DNA of 64,000 bases from Kryptolebias marmoratus (taxonomy: Eukaryota; Chordata; Actinopteri; Cyprinodontiformes; Rivulidae), in NCBI RefSeq assembly GCF_001649575.2, contig NC_051441.1:12631913-12695912 (forward strand). The letters are read 5' to 3'. The notes beneath the pieces were generated by a model. That model saw only the letters and a list, made by a program, of their open reading frames with translations, did not search any database and was not told the DNA's origin. Position numbers and translations under genes: made by a program. Shown piece by piece: positions 26,453 to 37,680 of this stretch. Numbering within the stretch: position 1 is the first letter of the stretch; every line of letters starts with the position of its first letter.

Positions 26453-26765
26453 AAGTTTATTGTTTTAGATTGTATTGTACCAAATTGTTTCGGATGGTAT
26501 TGCAGTGTATTTGGTCAACTTGTGTCATACGGGCCGCTCCGCCATGATGTCACATCCTGCATAGTCTAAGCACCATATTCAGTTTCGGTGAAAAAACATA
26601 GAGCAATCAGTGTTAATTCAGCCACAGTATAGAATTATATCATTTTATTATTGTACTGTATCATGATAAACTGTATTAAATTTTGTCTTACTGTATCGTA
26701 TCAAGTTGTAAAGTATTTTATCATAATTCATTGTATGCCACACTGTATCTAAAGTTAAAATTGAC
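26453..26765. repeat. TGTAT-rich decayed tandem repeat
   Basis: Dense TGTAT/ATTGTA/CTGTATC words recur at irregular spacing, interrupted near 26525-26625. This suggests an old tandem array of a pentamer or decamer unit. Confidence 0.4.
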
Positions 26766-28471
26766 TCGTGCTTGTTGGTGGGGAGAACGTGTGTATCTGC
26801 CTGATCTTGTTGTCTGTTTTTCATCACGCTGCAGGAAAAGAAACACCAACTTACACACAGAGATCAGACCTGGCCAAGGTTTTACTCAGGACAGCAGGAT
26901 ACAGTTAGGGCCTGGTTGAAATGGTTCATTATGGGGCTGGTCATCCTTTCTAGGCAGGATAAAACAATAATCATCACATGCATCAGAACAGTAGTCCTGC
27001 TTGTGTAAATACTGGACTATTATCATGCCAGGACACTTTTTACTCTAAGAACAGTTGAGAAGCTGAAACCATACATTAAAAATAATGGAATATAAGCTCT
27101 TCTCTCCTCCAAAACTACTGTTTGTCTGCTCGGTTATCAAATGTTTGCATTATATTATTAAAAATAGATAATAAAACACTGGAGCATTCAGTGTTCTTTT
27201 GGAAAAGGTAGGTTCAGAGCTCCAAATGGAAATCAGAAGGCCAGGGTTTTGAATATTACATTGTCTGTGTGTATATTTGTTTATTTCGAATGTCGGTTTG
27301 TGCACACGTGTTTTCTCGAACACATGTGCTGTATGTTTTCTCTGTTGCACAACAAGCGTCATGCGAATGCAATGCACTGCGATGGGCTTCACACGACCCC
27401 TCTCACTTTCAAACTTAAGAATAGTCGTGACCGAGTGACTGACTCATCAAGCCGATAAAACCCGCCGCACCTGTCACAACTCAAACACGGACAAAAATAC
27501 TCCAATCGAGTGAAGAAATACAGTTGCACACAAAGAAAATGCAAACACAAACTAGACTTTTTACTTTTCTCCTGGTCTAGAAATAGCGTAAACAGGCAAG
27601 ATAAAGTCAGAATATTGGAATGAGACTCAACTAAAATGTCCAGTCAGTAAAAAGAAAGACAAAGTCAGTGGTCAGGAACACAGAGGGACAGGTCTTACTT
27701 GCAAAAGCAAACGAGTCTTTAACAATGCTGATCAGCTGGAAAACGCCCATCTGGTATGTGTTAGTACGTGCAGTTGTACCACTCCTGAGTAGGAGACAAA
27801 TCTGTTTACTCTAAGACCCACATCTCTTTGAAGGCAAAACTCAAGTTATTGAAATAAAACCTTGAATTTTGGGGACAAGATTTGTTTTATGGTTGGGAAT
27901 CTGTGTTTTTGAATGACATGAGTGTTCGGCTGTGAGTGTTGGATGGAATCTGAAGTGGAAGCTGTGGCAGAGAAAAACACATGCCATCTGTTGTTATGCA
28001 CCATAAAAATGTCATACATGAACACAACCAAGAAAAACAGCACAAAGCTCCTACAGACACCTTCAGCAGCACGTTCCCTGGTCCAATTTGTTTCTCACTT
28101 TTTCATATTCTCCCTTTTTATTGTCACCTTCTCTCCTCCAAATGCTCACCGGAGTGAATAAATGTCATCAATTTTGCACGTCAAAGTCGACTGTAGCTGG
28201 AGGTGGAAACTAATGGTTGCTCAGGAAGATGACTTAGGCTCTGAACAGACATTATAAAGGATATTAGAACCAAATCACACCATCTGGGAAAATGGCTCAG
28301 GAACCACCAAGGACAAACTCCAACTGTCTTTCATCTGCACACACGAGGGAAGGCAGACAACATGCTATCAAACTGCAAGCGCCAGACGTGTTGCATTTGT
28401 TTTTATTTATTTTTTCTTAAACGTAATAAGTATCTGACTATAAAATGACTTCATTCTTCAGGGAATAGGAC

Positions 28472-28500
28472 TAATCACATCACTCACAGTGATGTGATTA
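28472..28500. repeat. Perfect 13-bp inverted repeat, 3-nt loop
   Basis: TAATCACATCACT (28472-28484) and AGTGATGTGATTA (28488-28500) flank the loop CAC. Confidence 0.85.
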
Positions 28501-28734
28501 AGAGAGATGTTTCATAGCCATCTATACATTTGCTACCAGAAATCCTAAAAAAACAAATAAACTTGGTACAATACGTTAAATATAAAGAGGAAACATTTCA
28601 TTTTGTCGGAGACATTATGAGCCCAAGATATTTCATGATTGTTGTTGTCAGTTGCTGATATACATTGACTCCTGCATGTAAGATTTCCATTAATCTGTTC
28701 ATTTTCTTCAGCCTAATATTGATTGCGTTGCAGA

Positions 28735-29290
28735 GGTAACTGGTCCAAGAAGGAAACCAGACATCCCTCTCCTCAGCCAGTCACTCCAGATCCAGATCCC
28801 AAAGGTGTTCCCAAGCCCGAAAGGAGATATATTCCCTCAGTCTGTCAGGGTCTCCTCCCAGTGGGATATCCCCAGAAGATTTTCAAAGGGAGGCGCCTAG
28901 AAGGTACCTTAATCAGATGCACCTATCAATTCCTATTGATGCAGAGGAGCAGCAGCTCTACTCCAAACTCTGCCCAAAGGATGGAGCTCCTTACTCTATA
29001 TTCATACGAAGCCCAGAGATCATACAAAAGAAGCTCATTTCAGCTGCATGTATCCAAGGTCTTGTTCTTTTGGTTCATACCACATGACTACAGGTGAGGG
29101 CTGAAGCACAGACAGACCAGTGGAGACATTTGCCTTTTGGCTCAGTCCGTCACCACAGCGACCAGAACAACATCCTCATTACTGCAAGACAAAGCCCTGA
29201 TCCATCAGTCCACCTCCCGCTCCATCCTGTTGTTGCTCCTGAACAAGACTCCCAGATACTTGGACTCCTCCACTTGGACAAAGTTAATTA
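28735..29290 (-). mobile_element. Decayed 3' part of a second LINE (minus strand)
   Basis: Read on the minus strand, SKYLGVLF at 29241-29264, preceded by a Val-Glu-Glu, matches the late RT region of a LINE very common in fishes. The post-RT region lies further along at 28880-28990 ('GVELLLL'-like). Stops and indels are frequent. The family was not determined (RTE/Rex-like by impression). A forward ORF at 28723-29097 is only the antisense of this remnant. Confidence 0.75.
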
Positions 29291-30214
29291 TGCATCTTTA
29301 AAAGTGCATTAATTACCCTAGATGAGATGTATTCTTATCTGGGCACATGTTGCTCAAAAGTCTCAATGTTGCCCTAATTAAAGCACCATTTTTCTCATTT
29401 TCATTCAAGTTACTTGATATCGCATACAACTAACCAGGTTAAATCAGTCATTAAACCAAAAGTCAATATGTTTAATGTTTTGCAAACATATTTCAGTAAA
29501 TCAAACTTGTAGCTTTGTTTAGTTTTTTTCAGGCTAACCAAAGTCAAGAAGAACTGTTTGACATGTAAATTTATGGCAGATGATTTGCTTCAAAGTCTGT
29601 CATCTTACATCAGACACCGCTTCTCGTCGCTTTATGAATTAGTCAGGAAACTTCGGTTGGAGCTTTTAGTTGTCATGGCAACAGACAAACTTTTCACGTT
29701 ATCTCTCTCTGGCTCCGTGCGGTCGATTTAAGCAGCCTTGCATTCGCACGTGTCCACTTTCAGATAAATCACGAGGAGCACGTCCATCGCCCTCGTCCTC
29801 GCCCTGCTACCTGCTCCGTTTGCCTCGGCTTATCTCTCTCTCGCGCCGTCCCCTGTTTCCCTCAGTGTCTTTGTCTCACTTGCCCAGGATCCAGCAGAGT
29901 TCAGAGGTCAGCTGTAATGTGATCCGTGCTGCCTGAGCTGCTCAGGAATAAGCACGAGGCCGTGGGATCTGACAGGCACATTAACACTGTGCACTCGCAC
30001 ACAAACACCCAGGCCTTGATTAGATGTGAGCCGCACGTGAGGATTTTGACCGAAGCCGGCTTAAAGGCATTTGCCTCGTAGCGAGCACTCATAGTGTAAA
30101 CACACGTGCATTCGTGGACATCACTGTAATAATGTTAACATCCTGCCTTTCATGAGTTTCAAGCTAAAAATCATATGGTCAAACCTTGTAAACAACCTTA
30201 TGAACAATCTTGTG
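29291..30214. other. Intergenic, no gene seen
   Basis: Begins beside an AT-rich near-palindrome (29283-29316) with TTAATTA and ATGCAT cores. A GC-richer part (29740-30090) has no consistent coding frame. Confidence 0.5.
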
Positions 30215-30720
30215 CAATATTTTAACACACTTAGAGTAGGCGTTGAGGATGACTCTCACCAAAGTTTAGCTCAGTGTTTGTAAAATTACTTGAGTTACAG
30301 CCATTTTTCTGTTGGGTGTTGTGCACTAGCTGTCGTGGCCATCTTGAATTGGACTGACTCCAAACGTTAATCAGTTGCAGATGTACAGCCATTGATCATT
30401 TCTTGATCAAAAAACCCATCCAGTGGCTCATGACATATTTTGCTAACAGACAGACACAGTCGACCCCAATAGTTAATGGCAAAGTTTTACAAAGCACAGA
30501 TTTAGTAACTACCACACCAAATCTTAGCTTAATATCTGTAAAATTGTCAAATTCATAGCCAGCCGTCTGTTTGCTGAAGTAGCTTAGCTGTGGCGGCCAT
30601 CTTAAATGGGGTTGACTCATCTGATCACTGATTAATCAGATATTTTGCTAACATTTCATTCAAACAAACACACAGACAAAGGCAAAAACACTATCGTCTT
30701 CAGTGGCTGATAAAATCCAT
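30215..30720 (+). mobile_element. 'gccatcttg' dispersed repeat, copy 2 (two units)
   Basis: Two tandem divergent units, each with 'aaagtttagct/aaatcttagct', 'tgtaaaatt', 'gtggccatctt' or 'gcggccatctt' and 'atattttgctaaca'. Ends 'ggcaaaaacactatcgtcttc'. Confidence 0.75.
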
Positions 30721-33227
30721 TATTTTCCTTCCTATCTGTTGGTTATTATCAGTTGATTAAAAACAATTATCCAGTTCGGCTGTGCAGCCTAGTTTGCACT
30801 CCGCACAGCAGCTTTTGAGTTCAGACAAGTCCTCTGCTCCGTTTTTCTGAGAAATGTTTTTAATACGTCAGGGGGAAATCAGGTTTATAGCTTTCCTGCC
30901 ATTCAAACAGTGGGAGGGGGAGCGTTTTTCATAACAAACACTAAAAGCATTGATTAATATTCCTACTCTCTCATGGCACAGAGGCATAAACCCTGAGGGG
31001 GAAAAAAAAAACCTTACTGCAATCCAAAAATAGTTCCTGCAGCTTCTATCTTGTCCTCGGTCTCTAACAAGCCCGGGCAATTCCTCCCATTTCATGTAGT
31101 GAGCACTTATGTAATGGTTCTCCCAAAATAAGGTCAGACGTCTTATCGTTCAAATATTCATTATGGATCACTTCGGCACAACTACGCCCCGTCAAACATT
31201 AGAGCCCGAGCTGATTAGAAATGGCTTGTGCAATTAAAAAAGATTCACGGTGTCGTCTTTAAAGGACTGTGACTTTCTGGGGAAACTACTTGACGTGCGC
31301 ATTTCTCAAGCATCCATGGCACCCAGTGTCAAGAGTTTAAGTAGAGACTAATTATGAAAGGGTCACATGCTCCAAGCACTAAAAGGGTAATGAACAAGCA
31401 CAGGTGTGAGGCGGCCGGATTACAGGCAGCAATAATAGAAACATCACCTAAAACTACAATGCGTTTGAGTTTGTGTGCTAATATCTTTCTTTTTCATCTT
31501 TTGGCAGATTAGGATTGGACTTTAGGTGTGATTATGCATATGCATGACCGGTCTTATGTGTCTCTGAGAAGGACTGATGACCTGTCCAGGATTTATCCCA
31601 CGTCTCAGCCCGGTGACAGCTCCCATGAGCTGAAATCCAAACAATGTATGTATTGAATTTTAATGCTCAGAAGGGTTTGTATCATAAGTGATCACACGCG
31701 CTAACCTCGAGGTCATGAACAGAGTCCTGCGAAATTAAAAGAGAAATCGCTAGCCAAATTCTTTGACGCTTAAATCGGAACTGGTTTAAAAAAACAATTT
31801 CCTTACAAGTTGGTGGAGACCAAACTAGAGTTTCAAGAGTTTCCATTCAAGATCTAATCACCCGCATGAATATAGGCTTGATATCAAACGCTGTCTAACC
31901 CATAACTTTAAAGGCTTGATTGCTTCAACTGAAAAACAAGGATAAGTTTAAAAATAGATTCACCCACTGAGTCTACATTTTCCACCAGCATTTCCAGCAA
32001 AAATATAAATAGAGACAACAGTGACAGAGAAGTTGGACAAAAGAAGGGACGAACTATCTGAAGCCGTTTATTAGATAAATTCCTCTGAGTTGCACAAGAA
32101 GCAACAACAAAAAAATCTTTACAGTATCTTGTAGGGCTTTTCATTACACAGTGGCTAAAATGGACTAAAAGAGTTTAAATAATTCCGATTAAAGAAGTCA
32201 ATCCAGCTGCTGAAACCGTTTTTAAAATATCCCAGATTTAGAGTCACAGTTTAAAGTTGACTTGGCTGTTCCAAGGTGAGAAAGTGGCTACAGGATGGAG
32301 CTGCGTTGCCCCATGTGAAAGGAAATGTACATATAGGGGTATTTTGAGATTATCGACATAGCAACAGCGCTCCTGGTTCGCAGATTTTGTCCCGTCCACC
32401 GCCCACCTCCCCACTTGAAAGGAAGCTAGGCTCACGTTGTGCTCAGGTATGTGCACGGGCTTGACAAAACACTGGTGATGTTGCCTGAACATTTTTCAGA
32501 TTTTTCGCGTTTACTGTGTAAAAGGCAGCCTTGCTTTGTTGCCAGAACCGACTAAGGTGTAAAACTGAGTGGTTGCGAAGGTAAATTCTTCATTTATGGT
32601 GGTAAAATTGGTTGTAGGTTTGCTGTTAGCCATATATGGTGTGTCGAACTGGTTGTCAAGTTTGTAACAAACCTTGTATAGAGTGTTTTTTATTCTTATT
32701 TGGGAAAATATGACAATAATGCCAACATAATACATTATAACACATCAAACTAGACGTCACAGTGGCTTTATGACAGGTAAAAAGTGTTCATTTGTTTTTT
32801 TGGTAATGTGCCCTTGAAAAATGTCAGCGTTTGAGCCCTGCCCCGTCGCTTGTGTAAACAAATAACTGCAACCTCATACCTCAGAGAGCCAAGATTGTGA
32901 AATATCAGCAGCGAAAACTTGTTTATAACCTGAAGCGCTTAGCTGAATTGAAAACTGGGTCTTCAGAATTTATGAGGGCTGACAGTAGAAGGACTCACCT
33001 GCACAGGCAGAGCAGGGCTGTGTGTCACAGCATTTATCTGAAAGATTTACAGCATGTGTTTATGAAAGAGGAAAAAGAGGGTAAAAAAGTGGCCTTCTTC
33101 GAATCTGAAAATGGTATCTCTTTAGTCAAAGCACTAAGAAAATAATGTGCCAAAATATAAAACACCCAAAGTTCTTTTTTTCTCTTTAAATTGACTTAAG
33201 AGACTGATTGTTTGGGATAATTATTTC
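30721..33227. other. Intergenic, no gene seen
   Basis: Contains a SINE-like fragment (31556-31640). The stretch 31186-31440 has the complex, low-repeat composition of a possible conserved non-coding element. No coding frame is supported. Confidence 0.5.
31556..31640 (+). mobile_element. SINE-like repeat fragment
   Basis: 'gatgacctgtccaggattta' and 'cggtgacagctcccatgag' match the middle of the family also seen at 15572-15835. Confidence 0.6.
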
Positions 33228-33760
33228 CTGCTACCGAATGGTAGGCAATAACGTTTTTGCCTGTACATGTCTCTGTTTGTCACCAAAATAGCTCTTGAAC
33301 CACTGGAATATTAATGAAACTTGCAGAAAATAATTCAAGATGGCCACCACAGCCCACTGACATTAAAAAAACAACAAACAATGGCTTTTACCAAGTTACT
33401 TTCACAAATATTGTGCTAAAAGTTGGTATGAATGTAGCTGAAATTCATTCACAACACATACTTCAAGTGCTTCTCATTGGGCGAGGTCTTAGCTCCAAAC
33501 TTTAGCACTAACTGTTTCTGTTAGCAAAATATCTCATGAACCAGGGTATTTAAATGAAACTCTCAAACAGTATTCATTGGATATGCCTCTATAAATAATA
33601 GAGTCAATTCAGTTGAAGGTGGTCGCCACAGCTAAACATTAGCTCACAAAAAAAGCTATAATTCAGTCATATTTGCAGATATTGAGCTAAAATTTGATAC
33701 GGTAGTAGCTGAGAGTCATTCACAGCACATACCCTGAGCGTGACATCTCACTGTACTGCA
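33228..33760 (-). mobile_element. 'gccatcttg' dispersed repeat, copy 3 (reverse, two units)
   Basis: Reverse complement of the family, again with two units: 'aagatggccaccacagc' and 'gttagcaaaatatctcatgaacc', then 'ggtggtcgccacagct' and 'gtagtagctgagagtcattc'. Confidence 0.75.
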
Positions 33761-33970
33761 TGGGATTGGTCTGAGCTCTGTCGCTTTTCATTATAAGATG
33801 ATCTTAACCTAAATCTCTGGCATGAAAGATGACGGGCGATGTGCATTCCTTCAAGGAAATCGGATTGTTTTTAACACAAGACTAACTTCAGAGTACGGTC
33901 CAGTCTGTTTCAGTCTGTAGTCTGGGACTCCCCCCAGTGCCTGCAGAGTTTTACAACATTTCAACAACTG

Positions 33971-33983
33971 GTCCCTCTGGTGG
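33971..33983 (-). promoter_or_regulatory. CTCF-like motif
   Basis: On the minus strand it reads CCACCAGAGGGAC, close to the CTCF core CCASYAGRKGGC. Binding is unproven. Confidence 0.35.
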
Positions 33984-34860
33984 CTCAGAGGCTGTGAAAT
34001 CCTTTTTTTACAGCTCCCAGGGAGAATGGCTGTTTTTTTTTTTTTAAATAAAGCAAAACTATTAATAATTACATCACTAATAAATTTAAATTCATGTAAA
34101 TTATCAAGGATATGTCTTTACTTTTAACTTTAAGAAAGTTTATTTGGCAACAAGTTTATTCAAAGTAAAAGCTCTGAACTGAACTGTGTTGTGAGCCTGG
34201 GAGAAACACGTGACACCCTCCTCTGCCCTTGGTGGGATAACGCCTTTGCTTTTCATTTTAGAGCTTGAAGTTGGAGTTTGAGTGTCCTTCCCTGTCGCCC
34301 GGAGCGTTTCTCTCTTTTCACATGGAATCAGTCACACCCACTGCGGGCTGATGCTCCTCGCTTCCTCTCCTGGTAGCAGCTGGTCCCTGCAGCCGCTCTG
34401 CTGGGTCACACTGGGACAACAGTCTCCGTCCCCCCAAAAAAAGAAACAATGTGAAACCCTCAACTAACTTTTTGTGATGTTGGCTCCGGATTAGAACATT
34501 TTGTCCCAAGCATCCCCTTTATCTCAGCCCCCTCCCTCCTCCTCTGGTTCTGGCCCCTCCCTTCAGGCTCCTGCTCCCTCTGGGATGAGTTTTTATGTCT
34601 CCCTGACTCACAGCTGAGTGCAAAGGACAGAAATGCTGATTTTCATTCTTTTTTTTTTCTTGTTTTTAAACGGCGACAAACACAAAATCACTCTTTTCTG
34701 TGTGTTTTACTGTATCTCTGAATTTCAATGCTATGTAAAGGAATGTCAACGTGTGTGTGGTGGCATTTGTGTGTGTGTGTGTGCACCAGCGAGTGACGTG
34801 AATAAAATAACAGACTGGTGGTGTGACATCTCATTAAAGAGACAGCCTCGCTGCTTTCTG

Positions 34861-34883
34861 CAGCAGCAGCAGCAGCAGCAGCA
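34861..34883. repeat. (CAG)7 microsatellite
   Basis: Seven CAG units plus CA. The poly-Gln and poly-Ala frames it opens have no protein context. Confidence 0.9.
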
Positions 34884-36055
34884 AATTCAAACTTCACAAA
34901 CCGAACGCCCCAGGCATTGTCTGGGAATCAGCACATTCAGTGCATAATCCCATTGAGTGTCAAAGATGGAAAACTTCCCATCCCGGATCTTTTTCTTTGC
35001 CCAGAAAAGGTGTTGCAGATTTGTTTTGTTGATTTGTCGAGGATGTGTTCCAATAGAGCAAAGGGTACATGGCATCTATCACATTTGGAAGGCAAAAACG
35101 TGCAGAAAACTCAAATTTTCTACTGCAGAATAAACAGGTTTTCCCATCAACACTGTAATATAGATAGTTTCTTTCTTTTCATTTATGTAGAACGAATAAG
35201 AGGTGTATATAAGGAGAATCAAATCAGTCTTGTAGTTTTCCTCTCTCACTGAGCAGGACTATTTTTAGTCAAAGTAGGGGACAAAAGAATCCCCAATAGA
35301 AGCAGGTTTCAATCAGGACAATTTACACCCTCTTTCAGCTTCTATGACCTCTATCCTCCACCAGATACCACATTCACCTACAATCCCTTTTGCTCTAATA
35401 TGTCCTTTTTTATCCCCATTTTAACGTTTTCTGATTCTCCCCTTTTCCCCCCATCATTTTTCCTTCCTCCTCCTCAGGCGTCTGCAGTGAGACTACATTA
35501 GGAGTCTCAGTTCAGATTTACCGCACAATACTGGCTGACACAATTAAATAACCATTAAAGATGTTTTTTTAAAGTAACACATCAAATTATCATGAAAAAA
35601 CAACAAGTATTGGTTATAATAAGTCACAGTTCTGACACAAGTCTTTGTTAGTTCACCAATACAAAGAGAGATGATAGCAATATAAATATAAATATGTACC
35701 CATTGTCACAATGCTAAATTGGCTCAGAACAAACTAACTTGAAGGTGAGAATCCAAATATAGGCTTGCAGTTATAAAGACAAGGAACAGAGGAAGAAAAA
35801 AAGATCCTTTGCTCAAAAAAACAATCTAAAGATGCTAGCAGGTAATTGGAAATTCAGTGGAGCAGAACGTGGCTGAAGTGGAGCTAAACTTGGCACAAAG
35901 AGAAAGGAGCAGAACATAAACAGGAAATGAGGATCTGGAAAGGAACAAGGAAGAGGAGAAGCACTCATACATACCGTGGGCTGTAATGACTGGCACAGTT
36001 AGGTCAAATTAGAAAAATAAATGGGACTTCTTATCGCCACCGACTTCACATTACA

Positions 36056-36265
36056 CAGCTATTTCCATCGAATTATGTGGTTGTTTGCCAGCTCAATTAG
36101 CAGCAACTGCAGCTAGCTGTAGCACTTCCAGTGCAGCCTGTGGCACTTCCTGTAAGAACATTGCAAGTTTTCTGCTGGAATAACTATGTAAAGTAAAAAT
36201 AACTGCAGAGCAGAGGTTTATAAAACAGTGTTAGCATGAACCACACGGAAGCTTTTAGAAACTGT
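36056..36265 (+). mobile_element. Foldback/MITE family fragment
   Basis: 'agcagcaactgcagctagctgtagcacttcc', 'ctgctggaataactatgtaa' and 'ggtttataaaacagtgttagcatgaacc' match internal parts of the copies at 41619-42264, 45709-46240 and 47560-48020. Its right part is replaced by a minisatellite. Confidence 0.65.
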
Positions 36266-36420
36266 TTGGCTAATTTTAGCTTTTAGCTACAGTTAGCTAT
36301 TTTTTTACTTCTAGCTACAATTTTGCTACTTTTTGCTTTCAGCTACCATTATGAAACATTTAGATTTTAGCTATGGTATTGCTGATTTTTTAGCTTCTGT
36401 TCCACTTGCTTTAAGTTTAT
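36264..36420. repeat. TTTTAGCTAC-type minisatellite, copy 1
   Basis: Diverged tandem units of about 22-30 bp built from 'acttttagct', 'agctacaattttgct' and 'agctaccat'. A longer array of the same type is at 49235-49570. Confidence 0.6.
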
Positions 36421-36732
36421 TAATTCAGCTGAAAAATTCACTCTTTCTGTTACTGCTATGGTGTAGGCCCTAAAAAGACTATTTCCTTTTTATTTATTTT
36501 TTTTACCAACTTTTATGATGTATGGTATGTTTTTTGCTTGTTTTTATGGTATAGTAACAAAGGAAAAACATGGCTGCCTTTTTCAAACTGTAAGATTTAT
36601 AAGAGAAAAAAAATAATAATCAAGAAACACTTTATTGTGTGTGCTTCTGAGTTTGTCTAATCAAGCAAAACCAAGACCTATCCTTCTTCTCTTGACCGTG
36701 GAAGGATTCCTGTGTGTCATTTAAAAATCTGA

Positions 36733-36800
36733 CTGCTGGAGACACCAGCTCCCCGTGACCCGGAAAGGAGAAGCGAGTAATGGAAGGATGAATGGATATT
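36733..36800 (+). mobile_element. SINE-like repeat 3' end
   Basis: 'gagacaccagctccccgtgac' followed by 'gaagcgagtaatggaaggatgaatgga' is the usual 3' end of the family seen at 15572-15835. Confidence 0.6.
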
Positions 36801-36872
36801 AAAAAATCCAGTTCCTACAGAGATTCCTCACTTACTATAACTGAATTCTTACTATAAATATGCAGATTTACT

Positions 36873-36874
<2 letters not shown>

Positions 36875-36905
<31 letters not shown>
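36875..36905. repeat. (AC)15 microsatellite
   Basis: Uninterrupted AC tract. An opposite-sense GT tract lies about 150 bp downstream at 37062-37102. Confidence 0.9.
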
Positions 36906-36907
<2 letters not shown>

Positions 36908-37061
36908 GCTGTATGTGAAAGTGACGTGCTGCTTTTCACATATTATTCTGATCATGCATGGCTTTCTGTCATTCTGTCCCTCTTTCTGTTCCACTCCATC
37001 TGGCACATTTGAGTCTGAACACGGACCAGCTGTGCTGTGGAGAGCTGCTTTTGTTGCTTTT

Positions 37062-37102
37062 GTGCGTGTGTGTGCGTGTGTGTGCGCATGTGTGTGTGTG
37101 TG
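37062..37102. repeat. Imperfect (GT)n microsatellite
   Basis: GT units broken by GC steps. Another short (TG)n lies at 37197-37213. Confidence 0.85.
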
Positions 37103-37454
37103 TCCAGTAATAGAATTCTTCATCCATACCACTAAGCACAATCTAGCAGACCATCTGGCTGACTGCTTGTAGATTCATTTAATAGGCAAGTGACATTGTG
37201 TGTGTGTGTGTGTGGATGTAGGTTTGTGTGTTTTGGGATCTAGGAAACTAGGAAAGCTGGAAAAGGAAAAAAAAAAAAAAATCAGCTTAACTCAGCCACA
37301 GCCAACGCAGTACACTAAAAGTCATATACGAAATTTTGTCGTATATAATTTTTTTCAATAACTACCATTTCCAATGGTGTCATTCAGTATAAAGAGTTTT
37401 ATCTCAAAAATGCACTGACATGGTTAAATATTTACACAACCTACATGCTTTATG

Positions 37455-37680
37455 ATAGCGGTGATAAAGGTCCAGGAGGGCCACTTTTCTGCCCGTTTTA
37501 GTCGGTTTCTTGCTCCAGCACACCTGATTCAGTCGCTGAATTACCTCTTCAGCAGGTCCTCGAGGTCTGCAGAAGCCTGATAATCACCTGCTCATTCAAA
37601 TCAGGTGTGCTGAAACAGAGAAACAGCTATAAGATGCAGGTACAGATTCTGGAGGACCAGGATTGAACGTCACTGCTTTA
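37455..37680. mobile_element. Foldback element related to 'CCTGGTCCTGGAGGG' repeat
   Basis: The left end has 'aaggtccaggagggccac' and the right end 'ctggaggaccaggattgaa', inverted relative to each other. Internally 'cagcacacctgattcag' is mirrored by 'caaatcaggtgtgctga'. This is a complete-looking palindromic MITE of about 225 bp. Confidence 0.7.

Larger units (their letters stand above)
17886..28722. other. Long intergenic stretch, no gene seen
   Basis: A fragment of the 'gccatcttg' repeat lies at 18797-18905 (reverse), a fragment of the foldback family at 24285-24440, and a relative of the wfikkn2 intron 1 repeat at 20380-20600. TGTAT-rich sequence lies at 26453-26765 and a short ATC tract at 25441-25457. 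A perfect hairpin lies at 28472-28500. Open frames are all under 130 codons and look like noise. Confidence 0.55.
33761..36040. other. Intergenic, no gene seen
   Basis: A CTCF-like motif lies at 33971-33983 and a (CAG)7 tract at 34861-34881. GC-rich sequence at 34270-34600 has no consistent coding frame. Confidence 0.5.

Noticed and set aside
28723..29312. Forward ORFs of 124 and 72 codons
   Set aside because: They are antisense to the minus-strand LINE remnant.
34618..34947. ORF with a poly-Gln run
   Set aside because: Driven by a (CAG)7 tract in intergenic DNA, with no flanking coding signature.
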